NCBI RefSeq assembly: GCF_036898095.1
Contig: NC_090743.1
Coordinates: 17,021,287-17,085,286, forward strand
Length of the DNA: 64,000 bases
Direction of reading: 5' to 3'
Source: Palaemon carinicauda
Taxonomy: Eukaryota > Arthropoda > Malacostraca > Decapoda > Palaemonidae
Shown: piece by piece, positions 26,101-41,100 of the stretch
How the letters are laid out: every line of letters starts with the position of its first letter
Numbering within the stretch: position 1 is the first letter of the stretch
Notes under the pieces: generated by a model
What the model was told of the DNA's origin: nothing
What the model saw: only the letters and a program-made list of their open reading frames with translations
Database searches by the model: none
Made by a program: the position numbers and the translations under genes

Positions 26101-29100
26101 TAATTTTACTGAATTATAATGTAATAGCAAAAATATTTATCAAAACTATTAGGGTGTACAGCTCTTTGGATGTTATACCCATCATCCTTTTAGGTTTAAC
26201 TGTAGCTTTCAAGTAAATCAAAACTTTACAAAGCTGCAACTAAATTAAGCTGCGTACAGAAAGGTAATGTAAGAATGTTAGCACTAACCGGAGATGTACT
26301 GCCAGGAGGTAAAAGCGCTTTCGATGGTCCAGCTGGACGCCGAGAACGATTGAAATGCGGCTTCAAGGCAAAAGACGGATTGAGACGACTTCTGTTACGA
26401 GAACTTCCGCTTCTTCCATTGCCTCGCCTACCGACTTCTGTTCCTGCTAAGAGTGATGGATACTGAGTTGGAGCTGGCAGGGATGCTTGAGAAGATATAC
26501 CATCTGTATGCCATGAGAGAAATTAAGAACTCGATATATCATCAAGATTAACAAATAAGGAAGGAACCCAACAATAAGATACACATAGCTTATAGCAGCA
26601 ATTATCCATTTATTATAAAGTCATAAACCCTGAAGTTCTAATTTCTATTCTATTTACCAAGGTACTTCCCCCCTTTTTGGGGGGTAGCCGACATCAAACA
26701 AAAGGAACAAAAGGGGACCTTTCCTCTCTCTGCTCCACCCAGTCTGATGAAGCATTTAGCTGAGTTTGGCTGGTACTGCTAGGGTGCCAGAACCCACCCT
26801 CCCCCTTTATCCACCACAAATGAAGTTTCATACAGTGAATCCCCTACTGCTGCTACCTCTGCGGTCACCAAGGCTACCGGAGGAAGCAGCAGGGCCTACA
26901 GGAACTGCATCACAATCACTCGCCATTCACTCCTATTTCTAGCATGCTCCCTTGCCTCTCTAACATCTATCCTCCTACCACCCAGAGCTTCCTTCACTCC
27001 ATCCATCCACCCAAACCTTGGCCTTCCTCTTGTACTTCTCCCATCAACTCTTGCATTCATCACATTCTTTAGCAGACAGCCACTTTCCAATCTCTCAACA
27101 TAGGCAAACAACCTCAACACATTCATATCAACTCTAGCTGCTAAATCCTTTCTTACACCGGTTCTCACCATCACTACTTTGTTCCTAACCCTGTCTAATC
27201 GAGATACACCAGATGTACTCCTCATACACTTCATCTCAAACACATTCAATTTCTCTCTCCATCACCTTCATTAACCACAACTCCGATCCACACATCACAG
27301 TCGGTACAATCACTTTCTCATACAGGACTCTTTACATTTATGCCTAATCCTCTATTCTTTACCACTCATTCACTGATCCCAACATTTTGCATCCTTCATT
27401 CACTCTATGACATCCATCTGCTTTCCCTCTACCATTTGCTGCAACAACGGACCCCAAGTACTTAAACTGATCTATTTCCTCATGTAACTCTCCATTCAAC
27501 CATGACATTCAACCTCACACCATACTCCCTTCTCATGCATCTCATAACCTTACTCTTACCCACAATAACTCTCGACTTCCTTCTCTCAAAAACCCTTATA
27601 AACTGTCACTAATCGACCCAGCTTCTCTTCCTAGTCTGCAATCAGTACGGTATCATTGGCAAACAACAACCAATTTACCTCCCATTCATGATCACACTCG
27701 TCTATCAGCTTCATTCCTCGACTAAGCACACAAGCATTCACCTCTCTTACCACTCCATCAACAAACATATGGAACAACCATGGCGACATTACACATCCCT
27801 GTCTCAGCCCCACTCACTGGAAACCACTCGCTCACTCAATTTCCTATCCTAACACACACTTTACTACTTATGTAGAAACTCTTCATTGCTTGCAACAACT
27901 TTTCACCAATTCCATATAACCTCATCACATTCCACATCTGCGTAACTGTAATAATCTGTTTCATACATCTCCAAACTCTTCTAGAACTACCCTGTACTTC
28001 TAAGACTGCAATCTGTGTTTTATCCTTCACTAGAATATGGACAGGATAAGGTGGAGTTCTAATTTACATATAAGAAAACTGAAAAACCCCCTTTGAATGT
28101 ATGGTGAATCTTTTGAACATCAATTTTTGCTAACAGCAAAAACAGTCTCTTTCATGATATCTTGTCAAATAGTTGCCTGTTGTTGTATGCTTAAACCGAT
28201 ATAGTCACTTTGATTATTTCATATTTATAGTAACAGCGAGATAAAAAGGGTCGCTAAGGTATGAGGAAATGATTTTTGTATAGTCTACATAGCTTCTTTT
28301 ACCTTCATGAACAAAGGACATGGCAATAATTAAAACCTGGTTTTCTTTTTAAAAATAGCCAAGCTATTCATTCTTTGAACACAAAGAAAAAAAACTCCCT
28401 ATATATTTTAACCTAAATAATACCAATTGTTCATTTCCTTTTCTATACTGTGTATTCTTAATATTTATTTTTCATATACTTCCTTAACTCCACCTACAAA
28501 TATCTGTTAATTCCAGATTACTTGTTTACTTTATTGAAAACTATTTAATTTTCCTTCCATTAGTCTAAAAGTACGATAGTCAGTTTGCATATTTATTTTG
28601 GTGTTCCTTGAAAATGAAGTAATATCATCATCATCATCTACCCCCATTGACGCAAAGGGTACTTCATAATCTTAAACAATACAAGACACCTTTATTCCTT
28701 TCTGTAAATTTTATTTCAAAATTTAGAAGATTGTAGTACAGTAACAAAAAAAATCAGAATAAATTACCTTTCCACTAACAGCCTAATGATATTTAAACTT
28801 AAACAGAGCATTTATTTCTATTATGTTTGGCAGTAAAGGTACATTTAGTGAGATATCTAAATACTGTACTACAAATTTTAATACAATTTGTATTTTTCCT
28901 AGCTATGCAAACAGCTCATCATGTTTTCTACAAACGGCAAACATCCTCACAACACTCAAACTGATTAAAGACTTGCGGGGCAGTTGAGGTGGGAACATTA
29001 ATAAACGACTCAGGATTGTATAGCTAGGAAAAATAAAAATTGTATTAAAATTTGTAGTTTATTCCCATACGAGTCTTTCTTAGGAGGGAGGAAGTCTCTG

Positions 29101-32100
29101 TGAAGTTAGGAGGTATACCCTTCCTCTCTGAAAGATACAATTACTATAAGTAATAGCAAGAGAAGGTGAATCATTAGTGAAGTGTAGCCGGTTTGTAAAG
29201 AGGCAAAGGCATACTTTCGATTCTAAGAATAAAATTCTTTCCAGGAGTGAAGCCTCTGTGAAGTTGAGAGGTATAACCCTCCTCTCTGATACAATTACTA
29301 TTAGCAATAACAAGAGACCAGAGAGAGCCACCAGTGAACAGAGTAGCCAGCTCATAAAGACGCAAGGCTAAACGTTCAAATCCAAGAAGAATATCTTCGC
29401 CAGAGGTGAAGTGGTATGAACATAAAGTGTTACATAATAAAAATGCAATTTAAGAATATCATTAAATATTAAAGAAATTTTAGGCATTCTTACTTTCATT
29501 AAGGTGAAAACCAATGGAAGCCTTCAAGTCCAATCAAGATCATCTGCTTTAGTGTCCACTATACAATTTAACCCTTTAACCCCCAAAGGACGTACTGGTA
29601 CGTTTCACAAAATCCATCCCTTTACTGCTATTTACATTTTTTTGCATATTTTCGATAATTTTTTGAGAAACTTCAGGCATTTTCCAAGAGAATGAGACCA
29701 ACCTGACCTCTCTATGATGAAAATTAAGGCTGTTAGAGCAATTTAGAAAAATATACTGCAAAATGTGCTTGAAAAAAAATAACCCCTGGGGGTTAAGGGT
29801 TGGAAAGTTCCAAATAGCCTGGAGGTAAAAGGGTCAAGATAGACAATAATTAGGCTTGAGGCTAGAACCGTGACATGACCCGTGAGAGCTGACAGTTAGA
29901 TTTCTTATTGCAAAGCAACCATAGTAACTACTGAAAGTGTATACAAAAACCTGCATGAGCCATCTTTTAAGATAATTGTTTGTAAAGACAGGTTTTTTTC
30001 TTCCACCCACCAGCTTTGAGGCCTAGTACCAGAGTGGTTTTGCAGAACGCTAAGGTTGCTGCAAGGCCATATGTATCATGTGCTTGATGGGAGTCCCTAG
30101 CGACGCTTCCCTTAAGGATGTACAGTATAGGTTCTCATGATAATTTCCCTTAATCAGAGAGAGAAAGTGTTTCTGAATACTGTACTTCCTTTCGGAGCGG
30201 CCAGAGCTTGAACAAACTTGGGATAATATATCCAATATATTTTGTTCCATCAGAAATTTCGTACTGCTCTACGGGATAGAGTAACTATTGTTCGAGTCAT
30301 TAGAAACCTCTTTGAGAGACAAGATCATGAAAAAGGTAAATCTGAGATAATTTCAAACCAGAGTCTGGTTTTAGTTCACAACCAGAAACAGGTATAAAGT
30401 AACAGGTCCACTGATGTCAAGTGATTGTTGGGAAGGGGGGAGGGAGGGAGGTGTTCCTTGGCAACACAATAGGGTGATCATGTTCAGGATGAACTTCACT
30501 TATGATCTGTGGACGCCGAATACAGGGGGATACATAGCATCCCTGGAAAGAGGGGTTGAAGTAATGTTCATCAATGGACTTCTTGAGAGACAAGATCATG
30601 AAAAAGTCCAACTGAAATTTACTGGAATGTGGTTTCTCCTTATCAAAGTGAGAATAAGGTATCCCCAGAAAATATAGTATTTTCTGAATTGGGTTTCTCT
30701 AATTTTCCTTGGCTGGTAATAAAGTAAAGCCAAAGGAAAAAAAAAGGGTCAGATTCTTGACTTAAACCCCCCTGACTAGGATCATGATGTTAAGTTCCTT
30801 CCCTCTCATAACTCAATAAGATGAGAGGAGGTGATATTCGCTTAGGAGACAAGTTTGCCTCTAGAAACTTTGGTAACGTGAGCATCGATAGTTCTTCCGG
30901 GGAGGAGAGTTCTAGCTATCTCAGAATTAGATCTAAACTTCAAAGACTGATACAGGATGTTTCTAAAAATTGCCAAACAGTCAGTACTTAAGGAGAGGTC
31001 TTGGTAAAGCTCCCGACTCTAGAATAACCCCCTGCTATAAGAATTCTGAATAGTTCTCGTTCTGTTGACTAACTCTTCCCAGGAAGACATCAGTTAAATT
31101 CTAATGTCACATGTTGAGCAAACTTATTGCGACTTGGTTTACGAGTGATTGCTTACAGCACTTTTATTTAGTCCGCCGGTCTTCTCAGGTTTATCATGTG
31201 AAGTTCCAGAACTGAAGGACTGTTTCTAATACATAAGAATTGGAGGTGAAAATTTGACTCCATTGGATTTCATGGTCTTATACCAAGGAGTCAACAGAGG
31301 ATGACACCGACCATTACCACTGTATTGGTGAAAAAGGTGGCCAACAAAATATCTGGCATAATTAAATGATTAGTAAGAGAAAATCATTTCAGGCCAAGCT
31401 TTTCTTGTTAGAGGTATGGAGGACATAACTTTCACAGCCATATCGCTCTCTACTCTGTGATGACTTGACTCTGAGATGGGGGACATCTGGTCTAGGCCTA
31501 CTAATAAACCTCCATTGCCAAGAAGTGACTTCTCCTTTAACTTTCTCAGAGGCTTCCTAGACTCCCTAGAATCAGAGAGGAAGTATCAAAGTCCTATTTA
31601 ACTTATGAACAGGAAAGACAGGTTAAACATTCGATTACAAAGCTGAGCATTATTCCTGAGTCATCATGTCCCACAAGTATTTACAGGAAGTAAAAGGTTC
31701 CTTTAACCCTTTTACCCCCAAAGGACGCACTGGTACGTTTCACAAAACTCATCCCTTTACCCCCATGGACGTACTGTTACGTCCTTGCAAAAAACTGCTA
31801 TTTACTTTATTTTTTGCATATTTTTGATAATTTTTTGAGAAACTTCAGGCATTTTCCAAGAGAGCAATTTAAAAAAAATATACTACAAAATGTGCTTGAA
31901 AAAAAAATAGCCCCTGGAGGTTAAGGATTGGAAAGTTCCAAATAGCATGGGGGTAAAAGGGTTAACAGGGGAAGGCGTCTGCATATTCATAGTATTCTGC
32001 AGCTAAACACCACTAGCACCAAGGATACTATCGTATCTAGCGGTGACATCACCTAATTTTCCTGTCACAATCTTCAGAGGTATAAGTTTGAAACAGTATT

Positions 32101-35100
32101 CTTCTTCACGAAATGTAGTATTTTAAAGATCTTCATTGCGGTACACTTGGCATGGCCTCGAGATTTGAACCTCACTAAAAGCATTGGGTAACAGCCTAAA
32201 AAACTATTCAATATTTGCCATTCCAATTAAAATCAAGAGAGTGGAGGGATCCAAAAGAATTCCCAATTCCCACTGTAATGCTGAGGGAAATAGAGACTTG
32301 AATTGGGTTCCTTCACTGCCTGCAGCCAGTATTAGGATGCTCCTCAGAAAGAGGAGGTCTAAAACCGGGGCTAATAGCATTAGTTTGTCGACCTAATCAA
32401 AATAGTTAGTGGAAACGTATCTAGACTAATCGTCTTTGGGAAGGAGGGAAATAAGTTACTTCTATTGTGACAAGTCTGGGTAAGCACCCTTTATTAGTAA
32501 GGCCATTGAACTTACAGTCATCAACTTAAGGAGGGGGGGCCTCTAACCTGGTCTGAGGAGTTTGATCTACAAGGTGTGTCTGTGCTAGAGGCCGACTTCA
32601 TCTCTTCTGGGGAGTCTGATCTTTATGCGAATCTCTCTGTTGATAGTGAGAGACAGGCATTTCAGTCGCCGTCTCTCTCCTACCCGAGGCAATTGTTTCA
32701 GTCTTGCGATCTTTACTATTGCTGACTCGTCTGGGAGAACAGATAGGGGAATTCACCAAATCAGAGTTTCTCAGACTTAACGCATCTCCAGGGCGCAGTT
32801 GCTCCGAGCATCGGGCCAAGATTGCATTGTGTCTTTTTAAGATAGTTCCCCCATAGAGGTATGGTCTGATGCATTTGATATTCTAGTGCTTTTGTCCCTA
32901 TTCGTGATAATTCTTCAAATCGACATAGGACATTATGATCCTTAAAATCTTCCGTTGTTGAATAGCGGGATATTGCTTTAGACCAATGGTTGAGTCATGA
33001 GCAGGTTTGGATCGGAGACTTATCTGCTATTTCCAGGTTTATCATTTCTGAGCCCAAAAGATCGGAGAGGAGTGCAGATACGTCCTCTGTCTGGGCGGAC
33101 ATAACTAGACTAGTCAAGTTCTCTGGGATCAGTAGTGGACTTTGAAAGGCCCCAGAGGGCACAAATAAATTTCTCGTCTACACTTCTTAGTAAGATTGAC
33201 TCCCAAGTCAAACTGGGGTTCCGTTATTGAAGTAGGGTTGGAGGTTTCTTGTAATTCCTTACCTCCCAAGCTGTGTGAGGGGTAACCCAAAAAGAAAATC
33301 ATTCTATGCTCCAAAGAGTGCACTTCACTAGAAACATCAGGTACCTACTGATTATCATTCATGTCCATGGGGACATAATAACCTGGGATGAGTTGTAAAT
33401 TTGTCCTACGCATGAAGAAATTTCCTTGCGCAGAAAATTTGGCGCATGGTGACATCATGATGTTCAGAAAAGGCGGAGTGTAAAGCTTCATCTGGCTGAA
33501 CAATGATCCTTAAGGTATCATGGAAAGCAGTAGTTTCCGTTTTTTTCCTACTCGACTTCCCTATTCTAATAGACAAAGAAGGAGAGGGTAATTTAAAAGG
33601 AATGCATAGTTGTAGGAAGCTTTGGGGTGTGGACGCAGCTGACTCGGTCCGGAAACCCTTCCCATAAACCTCTATAGAGTTTTTGAGGAACTGTAGAGGA
33701 GACCTAAGCTAAGGATTCCCAGTTATTAGGCAAACCTAGTTTGTGAAAACATTTTGGAGAATACAGACTTTAATCTTCCAACACGGTTGCTTCATGACTC
33801 AGGGAGGAGGGTGTCCAAACTCTTAAGAGTCCCTCCAATGGGATTGTGTCTCAGGATAAGCATATTCATTCTCCACAACCATGGTTGATGTACTGGGACC
33901 TGCCTTGAGGCAAAAATCTTTAACAAGTGCAGGCTCAAAGTTTCGTTGCGCATAGTCAACACTATTCTGAATATTATGGGTGTTCCCTATTGTAATTAAA
34001 GTTTCAGGAAAATCACAGCACGAAGAACAAAAGGGAGGTCCTCGCCACATAGGAGATTCGTCCCTAATCCCTGTTGGGAGGAGACATAGTAAAGTAAAAA
34101 TCTCGTTAACCTTCCTCTCTCCCATTGGGAAGAAGTCCACTCCATACAGTACTTACATGGTGATTACCTTAACATCTCTTGTCTAGGTAGGAGGGCCAAA
34201 AAGGATGTATCTACATCTGCCCGGCTCATAAGGATTCCAAAATAGTTGCTATCCCATCCTGGGCAAGAACATAAATAGAGTACCAAGATTTACTGGACAT
34301 AGAGCTCTCACTCGTAACTCTCAGATATTGAACAGTAAATTAAGTGACCGTGAATAAGGAAAAAACACAAGTCAAGAGCATAAGCACTAAAATTGTAAGC
34401 GAGATGAATGCAAACGCTCGATCGTAGAGATCAAGTGAGAGCACAACTTCTTCACTTCACGACCAGCAATATCGAGATACAGTACTACTGCTTGAGAGTA
34501 ATTATTGGGTCCTTTGACTGGCCAGACTGTACTACATTGGATACCTCTCACTGGTTATGGCTTATTTTCCCTTTGCCTGCACATACACTGAATAGTATGG
34601 CCTATTCTCTCCACATTCTCCTCTGTCTTTATACACCTCATAGCATTGAAATTACCTAACAATTTTTTTTCACTCTAGGGGATAACTACTGCACTTTAAT
34701 TGTTCATTAGTTTCTTTCCTCTTGGTAAGGGTAGAGGAGGCACTTTAGCTATGGTATGCAGCTCTTCTAGGAGAAGCAGCTCCAAAATCAAGCCATTGTT
34801 CTCTGGTCTTATGTACTGCCATAGACTCTTTACCATGGCCTTCCACTGGCTTGGATTAGAGTTCTCTTGCTTGGGGGTATACTCGGGCATGCTGTTCTAT
34901 CTTATTTCTCTTCCTCTTGTTTTTTTTTTTTTCAAGTTTTTTATAGTTTTTATGTGAAGGATCTAATTTAATGTTATTGTTCTTGAAATATTTTATTTGG
35001 ATTGTTTATTCTTCTCATGTACAGTAATAGCTCGACACACGAGTGTCCCAACATACAATAAATTTTTGCCCTGAAATACGAGAAAATTTGAGATACGAGG

Positions 35101-36926
35101 ATACGAGACGGTTCCCTATGCGGCCGCGTGTGCGAAAGGCTGCTCACGAGGAAAGCATCGCTCGCTCTTTCCCATAGGATCTCAATCGCGTAAAGTTATC
35201 TCTGAGCATCGGACGTAGTGTTTGCATTTTTTTACATGTTTCTTGCGTTAATCAGTACAGAATTAAGTGAATAAGCAATGGGTCCAAAGCAAGCGAGAGC
35301 AAGCGTAGTGAAAAGAAAAAGCATACGATGACAATCAAGACAATGCATGAAATAATAAAAAAACATGAGAGTGGTGTACGAGTGACTGAGCTGGCTTGCC
35401 AATATGAGAGGAGTACTGTACATCAACAATATGTACCATCCTCAAGCAAAAGGATGCTATAAAGAGCACCAAGCCTTCCAAAGGACTAACCATCCTTTCT
35501 AGTGAAGGTGAAAGCAAGTCAAAAAGCAAGGCAAAGAGAGCCAAGCCGGAAGAAGCAAAGTAATAAAATTAAAATGAAAATAAAATTAGAATTAAGTTTA
35601 GTGTAACGTAAGATTAACATTTATTTTTAAGTAAGTGTACAGTAAGCTAATTTCATTTAAGTTAAATTTAAAGATTAAGTTATTTTACGTAGTGTTACAA
35701 AAGTGTAGCGTACCGAACATGTTCCCGTCAAGTCTCTATCCTCCCCTTTCTCTCTCCCTCTTCCTCCGCACACACCGCCGTTAGCCGCTACCGTCTGTCT
35801 CGAAGGTGAGAACTCCGTATTAATGTCACATTTTATTGCAGATCATAACCAGTACATAGGTATTTGTTATTTTGTGAGCGCAAGTTGTGAATCAGAACAA
35901 TTAAAAACATGTTTTTCCACTGTAATATACTGTTTTTAGGTGTTTTTTTTCAGAGGGTGGGAACGGATTAATTTTTTTTAGCTATTTGGGGGGGGGGGGA
36001 ATTGATCCGAGATACGAGCGAATTGACGTATGAGCTCGGGTCCCAGAACGCATTAAGCTCGTATCTTATGGTATTACTGAAGTTTATTTATTTTCTTGTT
36101 TCTTTCCTCACTTGCTATTTTTCCATGCTGGAGCCCTTGGGCTTATAGCATCTTGCTTTTCCAACTAGGGTTATAGCCTTGCTTGTAATAATAATGATAA
36201 TAATAATGCGCATGGTGCAATTAAACCAATTTTTCTTTGATTGACCGGTCTTCGAAAACATAACTCAAGTTTATATCTGCGTAGGAATAAAAAAAATTAA
36301 AATTTCAACCAAGATTTCTTCCCAATTTAATATTATTAACACAGTGGACTGAAATTTATTCCATTTGCTTTTAATCAAATTAGCTCTGAAGAAAAATTAG
36401 GAGAAATTTATAACCCATGATTGGCATCAAACATACTGCTCTTACATTGCAAACGTTGGCTAATGAATAACAAATCTACAACAAAATACACACTCACCTG
36501 AAGAGGACTCGACAAGAGGAACTAACATATTAACAGGAGATGACACCGGAGAAGCAGGCGATCCAATGGGAGGGGGCAGAGCCAAGGGAGGAGACACCTG
36601 GTCTTGAGTTGGAGTATCTGGAGTGGTGGGTACTTCTCCCGAAGGAACAATTGCGGACACATTTTGCTGGTAAACAACTACTTCTGACCCCAAAGGGAGA
36701 GGACGTGGTTGAGGGGCACCAGGCAGAGCTAACCTCGGGACTCCAGCCTCAATCTCATCCATATCCTCTAAATCTGAAGGGTCTCCTGAAGAAAGGTTGA
36801 ATAGTAGTGAGAGGGGCATATAAAACTTGCCAAATGAATTACATTTGCATTTTTTTTTACATTTCTTAAAGTATGTAACAGATTTTCACCTTCGATCTAA
36901 ATTCAGTAAAAATCTACATAAATTGC

Positions 36927-37007
<81 letters not shown>

Positions 37008-38121
37008 ACGCACGTGTGTTCAGCTGGTGTACCGTAATCAAATGCAGTGTTTTTCAGTTTCATTAAAAGAAACAATTATTACTAAGATATTTATGGTTTT
37101 AGTTTATAAAATAAGCTGTATTTACAGTATGTTTATGAAAGATTAAAACAATATTTCACCTTAACGTATTCGTCATTGACAATATGTAAAAATACCATCT
37201 AGTGCTCGACAAAAATACAAACAATCCTAGTTGACCTAAACGTAAACGAATGGTTTTACAGTAAAGATAAAATTACTTATATTTATTTTACTTGAACACA
37301 ACTACAGTACGTATATTATTATACTGAGCATATATGTTGTCAATCCTCCCAAACTACTAAACGTAAGTCGAACAAATTGTATGATGGTCGAAATATAAAC
37401 AAAACAGGTGTGTTTTTGTTCGGTTGTTATTATTACTGCATGCGTTTACGCAATGATTATACTGTAACGTTTCTATCAATACTTTGATCACTATATTTTC
37501 ATTTCCTAACCCATTGAAGTAGAAGATGGGATAAATATTATTACCGAGTTACTGTACTGTAGATGGACTGTGCAAGAGACGACTCACAAGAGTTGTGCCA
37601 TGCTTCAAAAAAAATTGTGTAGAACTTTTTACGAAAGTGGTTAGAGGTCGTTACATAAAATATGGACACTTAGTTAATCTTAAATTGTTAAATATTGTAC
37701 GGAACAGTAAAGGGTATTATACTATATGCTTTTTTTATTAACTACGTATTACTTATTTACTTTAAACGTATGTATGCCACGTGTGCGGTATGTTGTCAAA
37801 TGTTGAGTCGTCTGAACGAAAACACCTAATACTTACAGTACAGTTGAGCTGTACTATACAGTACAATAAGGGTAAGATGACTACTCAGTAAAATTATAGT
37901 TTACTGTAGTAAAATACTATACTGTAGGCAAGGGACAGTCAGTGCCTTGTTAAGTTAGGAGTTATCCCACTCTAGGGCAACTAGCATTCGCGAATTTTTG
38001 CTTTTCGTGCCTGTCTCCGTTACCAAACCCTCACGAAAAAAGGGGTCTGACTCTATCTATCTATCTATCTATATAAATAAATAAATAAACAAATAAATAC
38101 ATATACAAATATATAGATATA

Positions 38122-38186
<65 letters not shown>

Positions 38187-41100
38187 CAGAATATAGGTAT
38201 ATATATTAAATTTGCCTGCTTCTTCATGGCTAGAAACATCTCTTAAAAAATAGCATTAAATTTCACTAATAATCAAAAGAACTGTAATGATACAGTACAG
38301 CCATTACTCAAGTTACTTCTCTATCTCCACCTCTTATTTAACTTTAATATAACTAGAATTTATGAAACAAAGCCAATAATGTACATGTAAGCTGGGGTTA
38401 CATTAATTTCAACGGAGAACTGTACCTTCTACATGAATCTAATACCCAATATTTCTACATCCTCCAATCTTATATTAATATCATAACAGGATAAAAAGGT
38501 GAAAATTATTCAAAACAATTTAAGTGTTAAGCAATTCACACTCACCGTCCGAACAAGAACTGATTGATGGGGTTGGGTTTAGATGAACCTTTGAAACTAC
38601 CGTATTGGCATTGGTGAATATGTCGTCTGAAGCAAACCATTTGCTAAACTGTCCATCTGGCTTGTCATCATCTGGTTCCGTTATGCCTTCATAAAATGGA
38701 GCCGCCATCACCTCACCCCCTGTAACATTAGTCCATGATTAATCATATAAATAAAAATGTATGTAACATATCTATCTATCTATCTAACCATGGCACTTCC
38801 CATAATTTTGGAAAGTAGCGCACATCAATAAAGAAACAAAAGGGGATTATTATGTCAGCATTTCTCTTTGCCTGATGAAGTCCACCAAGTTTGGAATGCA
38901 TATGTAATGTGTATACAGTATATATATCATTGTTGTACAGTAAATAGTATCAGTAAATAACCCAAACTGACAAATGAGAGAATACATTAATGGCTGACAC
39001 ATCTACTAATGTAAAGGATGATGTCCTAAAAGATTTGGTAGAGATAAAATGCTATGTAATAAAACTTTTGCTCTTATTTTCTATTTAACAGTGCCAGGAT
39101 ACATTTTAAAAATCCAAATCTATCCCAGGATGACACTATATCTACCTACCCCAATATCAGCACCTACTCTGTCAGATTTTAATGCATATTTTATCACAGC
39201 TCTATCCAAAAATTTTCCTTTCTTTCTGTATTAAATCCAATATAATATTCAAAAGTTTTTTTACTGCAAATTACATCAAAATATCACAAAAGGTGCATCA
39301 TTCAAAATTTGAAGGCAGAGGCACAGGAGCAGAGACTAAGGAACTAAGACAAGAAAAAGACAGACAGAACATGCCAAAGTGCGGAGCAGTTAAGGCAGTT
39401 ACATATGGAAAGCTAGCTGCTTCCACCTCTCCAAATATGGAGAGGGCTTCATCAAAGGAAGAGGCATGGCATGAAAGGAGACCTTCAACGTTATCCATTT
39501 CTTAAATGGGTACTCCAATAGAAACAATCACCTTAAGATTTTTGTGTACATAATTTATAAGGTCTCTTCTCGGCTAAAAATTATTACTGATACACAACCC
39601 ATTCAATGCACATCTCACAAAAGTTGAGGAATTATCAGTTAACCCTTTTACCCCCAGGCTTTTTGGAAATTTCCAACCCTTAACCCCCAAGGGGTTACTT
39701 TTTTTCCCAGCAAATTTTGGTGTATATTTCTTTTAAATTGCTCTAACAGCCTTAATTTTTGTCATAGAGAGGTCAGGTTGGTCTCATTCTCTTGGAAAAT
39801 GTCTGAATTTTCTCAAAAAATTATCAAAAATATGAAAAAAATTATTTTTATAGCATTTTTTTGCAAGGACGTACCGGTACGTCCATGGGGGTAAAGTGAT
39901 GGCTTTTGTGAAACGTACCAGTACGTCCTTTGGGGGTAAAAGGGTTAAATAAGCAGGTTACTGATCTCAAGACCATAGACTACTATCACATAGAAATGAT
40001 TATGGAAAATAAATAACATAATCGATCAAATCTAAACACGTAGCATCACCTATCCCCAACACGAAACACAAAACTGAACAGACAGAAAAAATATATTAGT
40101 AAACTGAAATGCAAGTAAGATTGAAATACCCACAATAAACCGTTGGGGAGACTTAATTAACTGGCTCCTCAAATACAGTACATTCAGTACATACAAAAAT
40201 TGAAACAAATTATGTCATGTGAAACTACATTTGATGAATCTCTACAACAGGACTCTGTTGATTGAGTGTGTTTTGTTTGAACAGAGCTCTTGCCAGAAAG
40301 AACTTTGCACAGCTCTATTGCACCTTCTTCTCCTAAGAGTGCACCTGCTTGAGAAGAGTTTGTAACTGTAACTTTGGAAAAGCTTGCTAAGTAGTAGCAA
40401 TGCAACAATTGCTGGTATGTTGAAAAGCACGGGTATTCCTTTTGATGAGAGGAAATCCCCGTGTGTGCTTCCTCCTTCCTCCACTACACTTGTGAAGGGT
40501 ATATTTTTGGAGGAGAGGAGTACTCACGACAAAGTTCGTCTTGTAGCTACCCAGGTACATCATCCAGTTTTCCTGTTCCCACCATCCTGAAAGTACGAGG
40601 AACACTAGTTGTTAAATGTTAAAGCTTCAGGGACTAGAAGAGTAATAGCTTGGGATGTGCCGAGAGGAACTAGCCTTTTTGTTTATAAAGGAAGTCTCTA
40701 AAGGCATTGTCCTTGTCAATCCAGAAATCAGTGTAGGAACACGAGCGAGCAGTTGAGGGCACGCCCCTGTAGGAGAGTGCTCTAAAGAACATACAGAGTA
40801 AAAAACATGTGGGAGAGGGCAAACATGTAAGGAAGCACTCCTGGGAGAGCATACACAGCAGAAAACTCGTGGATGAGCAGATGATGGCGTGTTCCCACAG
40901 TAGTGAACGCACATAGGAGAGCGTAGTCCCATAGGATTCCAAGCTACTGTATAACACCCACATGCAACGGAAAGAACTCTTCATCATTGAAGGAAGTCAC
41001 AAGGACTCATAGTTAAGCACTGTCTCTAACACAAGGAGAGAAAGGGTAGGAGTAAAATATACACAACTCCTATCAATCAGTCTTCTAAAGCTTCCATACA

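Noticed and set aside
36928..37146. Arg/Glu-repeat protein
   Set aside because: Translation of an (AG)n microsatellite.
37300..37930. Frequent TACTGTA/TACAGTA words as regulatory sites
   Set aside because: They occur throughout the window in introns and repeats, so a general compositional bias is more likely.
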